Assembly: GCF_031801495.1 (NCBI RefSeq)
Contig: NZ_JAOEGC010000007.1
Span: forward strand, 124,001-188,000
Length of the DNA stretch: 64,000 bases
Origin: Agrobacterium tumefaciens_K
GTDB taxonomy: Bacteria; Pseudomonadota; Alphaproteobacteria; Rhizobiales; Rhizobiaceae
Reading direction: 5' to 3'
Part shown: piece by piece, positions 60,570-64,000 of the stretch
Position numbering within the stretch: the first letter of the stretch is position 1
Layout: each line of letters begins with the position of its first letter
Notes under the pieces: generated by a model
What the model saw: the letters and a program-made list of their open reading frames with translations, nothing else
The model's database searches: none
What the model was told of the DNA's origin: nothing
Made by a program: the position numbers and the translations under genes

Positions 60570-61472
60570 TTACTCCTGATGGTGTTTTCGCCACGCTATG
60601 GTGTGATCTATGAAGGCACGCAAAGCCGCCGATGGAAGCCTACGACTTGGATAGAAAAGAGCGATACCAGGATAGGGTGGGGTCCACTCCGGCAGCAGCT
60701 GAACAAGGTCGCCTCGAACTATGTCATCGCGAACAGCACGGAGAGCAACGTAGGCTATTCCAGCGTGCTGGCGTGCTGCGAGAACACTGAGTTCGGTGCT
60801 GCCAGCGATAAGGCGTCCTTTGACATCAACCGAAATCGCTTCTCCGTTTTTCTCCAGCTCCCAGGTGACCAGTGTTCCACTCGGCAGTCGGGCTCTGACG
60901 CATTCATGCTGCAACAGATCGCCGGGCGAAGTCGGAATTTTTTTCCCCTGCAAATAGTCGGGGGAGGCAACGAGCACGAAGGACTCGGTCTGCCCTAGCG
61001 GCACGCTGATCATGTCTTTTGGAACAATTTCGTGCAGGCGAAGACCGGCATCGAAGCCTTCCGCCACAATATCGACCAGGCGTCCGTCGGTGACGAGATC
61101 AATCTTTATGTCGGGGTAGGTCCGGAGAAAATCCAATACAAGTGGCAAAACTCTTTCCGCACCGCCTTCGGAGGTATTCAACCGGATCGTTCCTGAGGGG
61201 GTAGCCCTCAATTGGTCAACGGCTTCCAGGGCAGCATCAATTTCGTTTAGGGCAGGGCGCACCCTTTCGAGTAATGCCTCGCCTGCTTCCGTCACCGAGA
61301 CACTTCGAGTTGTTCGGTTGAAAAGTCGAATGCCGAGGCGTTTTTCCACGTTTGCAACCTGATGGCTCAGCGAAGAAACTGAAACTTCAAGCTCTTTGGC
61401 AGTCCCCCGAAAACTGCCGGTGCGGGCGAGCACCGAGACCGCTCTCAAATCCGCAAGGGACATTCCAGACAT
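60570..61472 (-). CDS. LysR-family transcriptional regulator
   Basis: A 300-aa regulator. The N-terminal winged HTH is LADLRAVSVLARTGSFRGTAKELEVSVSSLSHQVANVEKRLGIRLFNRTTRSVSVTEAG, followed by the effector-binding domain with GTIRLNTSEGG, GFDAGLRLHE and AYVALRAVRDDIVRGDLV. It is divergent from an SDR gene 99 bp away, so that gene is the probable target. A CGCT-N9-AGCG dyad (near 61534-61550) could be its operator. Confidence 0.92.
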   Translation of the reverse strand: MSGMSLADLRAVSVLARTGSFRGTAKELEVSVSSLSHQVANVEKRLGIRLFNRTTRSVSVTEAGEALLERVRPALNEIDAALEAVDQLRATPSGTIRLNTSEGGAERVLPLVLDFLRTYPDIKIDLVTDGRLVDIVAEGFDAGLRLHEIVPKDMISVPLGQTESFVLVASPDYLQGKKIPTSPGDLLQHECVRARLPSGTLVTWELEKNGEAISVDVKGRLIAGSTELSVLAARQHAGIAYVALRAVRDDIVRGDLVQLLPEWTPPYPGIALFYPSRRLPSAALRAFIDHTIAWRKHHQE

Positions 61473-61571
61473 TGTTCGGATTCCTTCAATAGCTCATACG
61501 TAATTGTCCTGCTTATGGCATCGAAAGACAATCGCTAAATTGATCAGCGTAATAGCGAAATGGAGATTACG

Positions 61572-62402
61572 ATGACCAAGACCGTTCTTATCACTGGTTG
61601 CTCATCTGGCTTTGGTGAGGCCGCCGCATGTTTGTTTGCGGATAATGGGTGGAATGTAGTTGCGACAATGAGAACGCCTGTTGAAGCGTGCGCGGAATAT
61701 CCAAACGTGATCGTGGCCAAACTCGACGTTCAGGATCGCGAAAGCATTAAATCTGCCGTTGCCGAGGGTATTGAAAAGTTCGGTCAGATTGACGTGGTCG
61801 TAAACAATGCTGGGTATGGATTGTTTGGCGTATTTGAAGGTACGCCGAGGGAGAAAGTTCAGGAACAGTTTGATGTCAATGTCTTCGGAATGATGGACGT
61901 CATCAGGGAAACGCTCCCACACTTCCGCGCGAACCGATCCGGGCTTTACATTAACGTGAGTTCCGGGGCAGGGGTCTTCGGTTTGCCGATGATCTCTCTA
62001 TACAATGCATCAAAATTTGCCTTGGAAGGGTTTTCGGAGTCTCTTTCCTACGAGCTGGAATCGTTGGGTATTGGTGTGAAAATCGTCGAACCAGGGGGCG
62101 TTCTTGAGACGAAGTTCGGCCAGCGCAGTGGCCAAGAATTCTCGTCGATCACGACGCCTTCCGATTACGAACCCTTCATCGCGGGTGCAACTGCTGTGTT
62201 TGACGAACTTCGTCAGGCTCGCGGTTTGGCGACGAGTGAAGACGTTGCAAAGGTCATTTTCGAAGCTGCGACCGATGGCACCAACCAGCTTAGATACGTC
62301 GCGACTGAAGACATCAAACCGCTGATCGAGAAGCGACGCGGAAGTTCTGAGGCTGAATACATGGCGTTCATGCGCGAACGAATGACGCCGAAACTCGGAT
62401 GA
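61572..62402 (+). CDS. Classical short-chain dehydrogenase/reductase
   Basis: A 276-aa SDR. Cofactor motif TKTVLITGCSSGFGEAAACLF (T-G-x3-G-x-G), NNAGYGLFG, catalytic Ser in INVSSGAGVFGLP, and Y-N-A-S-K in SLYNASKFALEGFSES. ATG 61572 follows TGGAGATTACG. A 10-bp hairpin (62414-62443) follows the stop. Probably controlled by the divergent LysR. Substrate unknown. Confidence 0.92.
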   Translation: MTKTVLITGCSSGFGEAAACLFADNGWNVVATMRTPVEACAEYPNVIVAKLDVQDRESIKSAVAEGIEKFGQIDVVVNNAGYGLFGVFEGTPREKVQEQFDVNVFGMMDVIRETLPHFRANRSGLYINVSSGAGVFGLPMISLYNASKFALEGFSESLSYELESLGIGVKIVEPGGVLETKFGQRSGQEFSSITTPSDYEPFIAGATAVFDELRQARGLATSEDVAKVIFEAATDGTNQLRYVATEDIKPLIEKRRGSSEAEYMAFMRERMTPKLG

Positions 62403-62413
62403 TTTTGATAAGC

Positions 62414-62443
62414 GACAGTCGGGTACTCAGCAGCCCGACTGTC
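62414..62443 (+). terminator. Hairpin after the SDR gene
   Basis: GACAGTCGGG (62414-62423) and CCCGACTGTC (62434-62443) pair exactly over a 10-nt loop, 12 bp after the stop. No T-run follows. Confidence 0.55.
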
Positions 62444-62551
62444 TGCTCGATTGGAATGAGGGCTGAAACCCTTGGTACACCACGGTATAGTTGTGCGCTT
62501 GCGGCGTTCAGGGAATGCTTTGCTCTTTCCCAACCACCGCAGGAGACCTCC

Positions 62552-62863
62552 ATGCTCAGAACGATAGTAACATGCGGGGCGCTGGCAACACTCGCAACCG
62601 ATGCGCATGCCATTGAAAGACTGAACGCACTCCAGTCGTCATGTGAGCGGGTTCGACAGGTCGTATCGCGTGATGGTGAGGTCATCTTGCGTTTTCCGTC
62701 TACTCGTGTCGCTGGCCTGACGCTATATACGCGGTTTGTCAGGGGTGACCTTCAATGCGACAGTCGTGAAATGGCTGACAGATCTTCAATTTCGACTGCA
62801 CGGGGCGAAGTTTGCAAGCTTTATGTCTGTGCTCCTAAACCCCGATCCGGAAGCAGCAGTTAG
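62552..62863 (+). CDS. Small secreted cysteine-containing protein
   Basis: A 103-aa protein beginning at ATG 62552 after AGGAGACC. Signal peptide MLRTIVTCGALATLATDAHA, mature part ALQSSCERVRQVVSRDGEVILRFPSTRVAGLTLYTRFVRGDLQCDSREMADR, then C-KLYVC near the end; four cysteines in the mature chain suggest disulfides. Similar short exported proteins with this S-C-x-R-V-R-Q...S-x-R-V-x-G-L-x-L-Y-x-R-F-V pattern are, as I recall, widespread in Rhizobium. Function unknown. Confidence 0.72.
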   Translation: MLRTIVTCGALATLATDAHAIERLNALQSSCERVRQVVSRDGEVILRFPSTRVAGLTLYTRFVRGDLQCDSREMADRSSISTARGEVCKLYVCAPKPRSGSSS

Positions 62864-62869
62864 AGGCCG

Positions 62870-62914
62870 ACGTCGTGCCGTGCGGATACAACGGTCATTC
62901 CCCCGGCACGACGT
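62870..62914. terminator. Long hairpin between convergent genes
   Basis: ACGTCGTGCCG (62870-62880) and CGGCACGACGT (62904-62914) form an exact 11-bp stem with a 23-nt loop, in the gap between the small secreted protein and the convergent SnoaL-like gene. Confidence 0.55.
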
Positions 62915-62920
62915 TGATGT

Positions 62921-63340
62921 TCATTTCTCACGGGGCGGGAGAAAGCCTTTTGCCGTGGTCAGTTCAGGCCAAGGAGTAACCGTCTCGCCGGCAACTTTCC
63001 AAACGCCGCCGATTTTCTTGAGACGTAGCTCGTAGAACGCAGCGGCAGCTTTTTCGCTCATCCGACGATAGAGAATTGCCGTTGCATCGTGGCCTTGTTC
63101 TTCGATGTGAAGGATGCGCTTTTCGGTCGATAGGGGGGCTTCACCAGCATCCCGACGCGAGCGAAACTCAGCAAACATCTCTTCTTTTGAGAAGCGGGCA
63201 ATGCCGCCATCTGGTGTAAGGACGAGGAAGCCGAGATCATTTGTATAGAGGGCGTCCATTTCATCCATGCGGTAGTTGCTACCGGTCTCGGCCAGTTTGT
63301 CGATGAATGCGACGATGTCAGGGTTGTGTTTCGTTGTCAT
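62921..63340 (-). CDS. SnoaL/DUF4440-like protein
   Basis: A 139-aa NTF2-fold protein: DIVAFIDKLAETGSNYRMDEMDALYTNDLGFLVLTPDGGIARFSKEEMFAEF, then ATAILYRRMSEKAAAAFYELRLKKIGGVWKVAGETVTPWPE, the typical polyketide-cyclase-like/DUF4440 plan. It lies 11 bp downstream of the SDR gene in the same direction and may be co-transcribed. Possibly a small-molecule-binding partner or enzyme. Confidence 0.82.
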   Translation of the reverse strand: MTTKHNPDIVAFIDKLAETGSNYRMDEMDALYTNDLGFLVLTPDGGIARFSKEEMFAEFRSRRDAGEAPLSTEKRILHIEEQGHDATAILYRRMSEKAAAAFYELRLKKIGGVWKVAGETVTPWPELTTAKGFLPPREK

Positions 63341-63351
63341 TTGCTTGTTCC

Positions 63352-64000
63352 TCAGATGAGAGTCATGCCGCCATCGACGTTCAGTTCGATGCCGTTTACG
63401 AAGCGACCTGCGTCGGAAGCCAGGAAATGTGCTGCTGTCGCCAATTCTTCAGATGTGGCGAGGCGTCCTGCGGGTATGGTGTCCGCCATGTGCTGAAGGA
63501 ACGGGCCGCGTTGCTCCTCAGTGATCCCAAGTTTGCCGAGGATTTCTGTGTTTGTTGGTCCAGGGCTCAGGATGTTGACGCGGATGCGACGCTCCTTGAA
63601 TTCGATTGCCCAGTTCTTCGCAAAGGCAGCAGCGGCTGCTTTGGAGCCCGCGTAGGCAGTATGGTTTGGGAGGACCTTGGACGCTGCCAGGGAGCTTGTG
63701 ACAATAATACTACCGCCATTGTTCATGATGGGCGCGATTGCCTGAACGCCGAAGAACACACCTTTCGTGTTGACCGAGAAATGGCGGTCATAAACTTCTT
63801 CGGTGATCTCTTCCGATGGTTTGAGATCGATAACTCCAGCGTTGGCCATATAGATGTCGACGTTACCGAAGGTATCCTTGATTTTGTTGGCCAGAGCCTT
63901 GTGGTGATCGAGATCAGACACGTCACCACGAATACCAATTGCGCCGTGACCAATTTCCGCAACGGCCTGATCGAGGACGTCTTGTCGGCGTGCAGTGATG
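63352..64000 (-). CDS. SDR-family oxidoreductase (N-terminus beyond the window)
   Basis: The frame runs off the right edge; 215 codons are visible. SDR features: GDVSDLDHH, DIYMANAGVIDL (N-A-G), IIVTSSLAASKVLPNHTAYAGSKAAAAAF (catalytic S, Y-x-x-x-K), SPGPTNTEIL, and the C-terminal FVNGIELNVDGGMTLI. The glycine-rich cofactor loop is outside the window. It forms a pair with the SnoaL-like gene. Confidence 0.92.
   Translation of the reverse strand, partial: ITARRQDVLDQAVAEIGHGAIGIRGDVSDLDHHKALANKIKDTFGNVDIYMANAGVIDLKPSEEITEEVYDRHFSVNTKGVFFGVQAIAPIMNNGGSIIVTSSLAASKVLPNHTAYAGSKAAAAAFAKNWAIEFKERRIRVNILSPGPTNTEILGKLGITEEQRGPFLQHMADTIPAGRLATSEELATAAHFLASDAGRFVNGIELNVDGGMTLI

Noticed and set aside
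1..64000. CRISPR arrays, tRNA/rRNA genes, IS elements or transposases
   Set aside because: No regularly spaced direct repeats, no tRNA-like cloverleaf, no transposase motifs or terminal inverted repeats were found on reading.

Overview
The window reads as part of a repABC conjugative plasmid from a Rhizobiaceae-type alphaproteobacterium (Rhizobium, Agrobacterium, Ensifer or a close relative). The basis is a repA-repB pair divergent from a traI-trb mating-pair-formation operon, a TraR/TraM quorum-sensing pair, the divergent traAFBH and traCDG transfer operons around a TraA-type oriT, and several plasmid families typical of that group (DUF736, DUF1419, WGR next to traG). No rRNA, tRNA, CRISPR array or transposase was seen.

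Layout. 1-1986: repB (cut by the window edge) and repA, leftward. 2356-12316: traI and trbB-C-D-E-J-L-F-G-H-I, rightward, with no trbK. 12511-15395: traR, a convergent TraM-like gene, a small XRE regulator with twin palindromic operators, and a DUF433/DUF5615 toxin-antitoxin pair. 15438-24022: traH-B-F-A leftward, oriT, then traC-D-G rightward. 24079-26214: WGR protein, secreted nuclease, and a plasmid copy of phosphoglycerate dehydrogenase. 26546-40478: a mostly leftward island of plasmid-establishment genes. It holds DUF736, an ArdC-like antirestriction protein, a ParB-domain protein, a giant N6-methylase/helicase, DUF1419, and a toprim primase-like gene interrupted by an in-frame amber codon. 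41023-45055: a second LuxR-type regulator followed by a methyltransferase-like gene, a 467-residue protein I do not recognise, and a GNAT acetyltransferase. 45827-54715: a peptide ABC importer followed by CapA-like, peptidase T-like and CtlX-like (citrulline/arginine hydrolase) genes. 55030-64000: decayed gene fragments, a three-PAS histidine kinase with a lone receiver, DoxX, NmrA-type and SDR oxidoreductases, LysR, and small secreted or SnoaL-like proteins.

How it works together. TraI would make an acyl-homoserine lactone, TraR would sense it, and TraM would hold TraR in check. The most useful regulatory observation is a set of four lux-box-like sites built on TTGTAGGAT. They lie in front of traI-trb, beside oriT in front of traC, in front of the toprim gene of the leftward island, and in front of the second luxR gene. 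If they are real operators, one signal would couple conjugation, part of the antirestriction/establishment island and the unexplained luxR2 cluster. That cluster (41023-45055) is my best candidate for an undescribed system.
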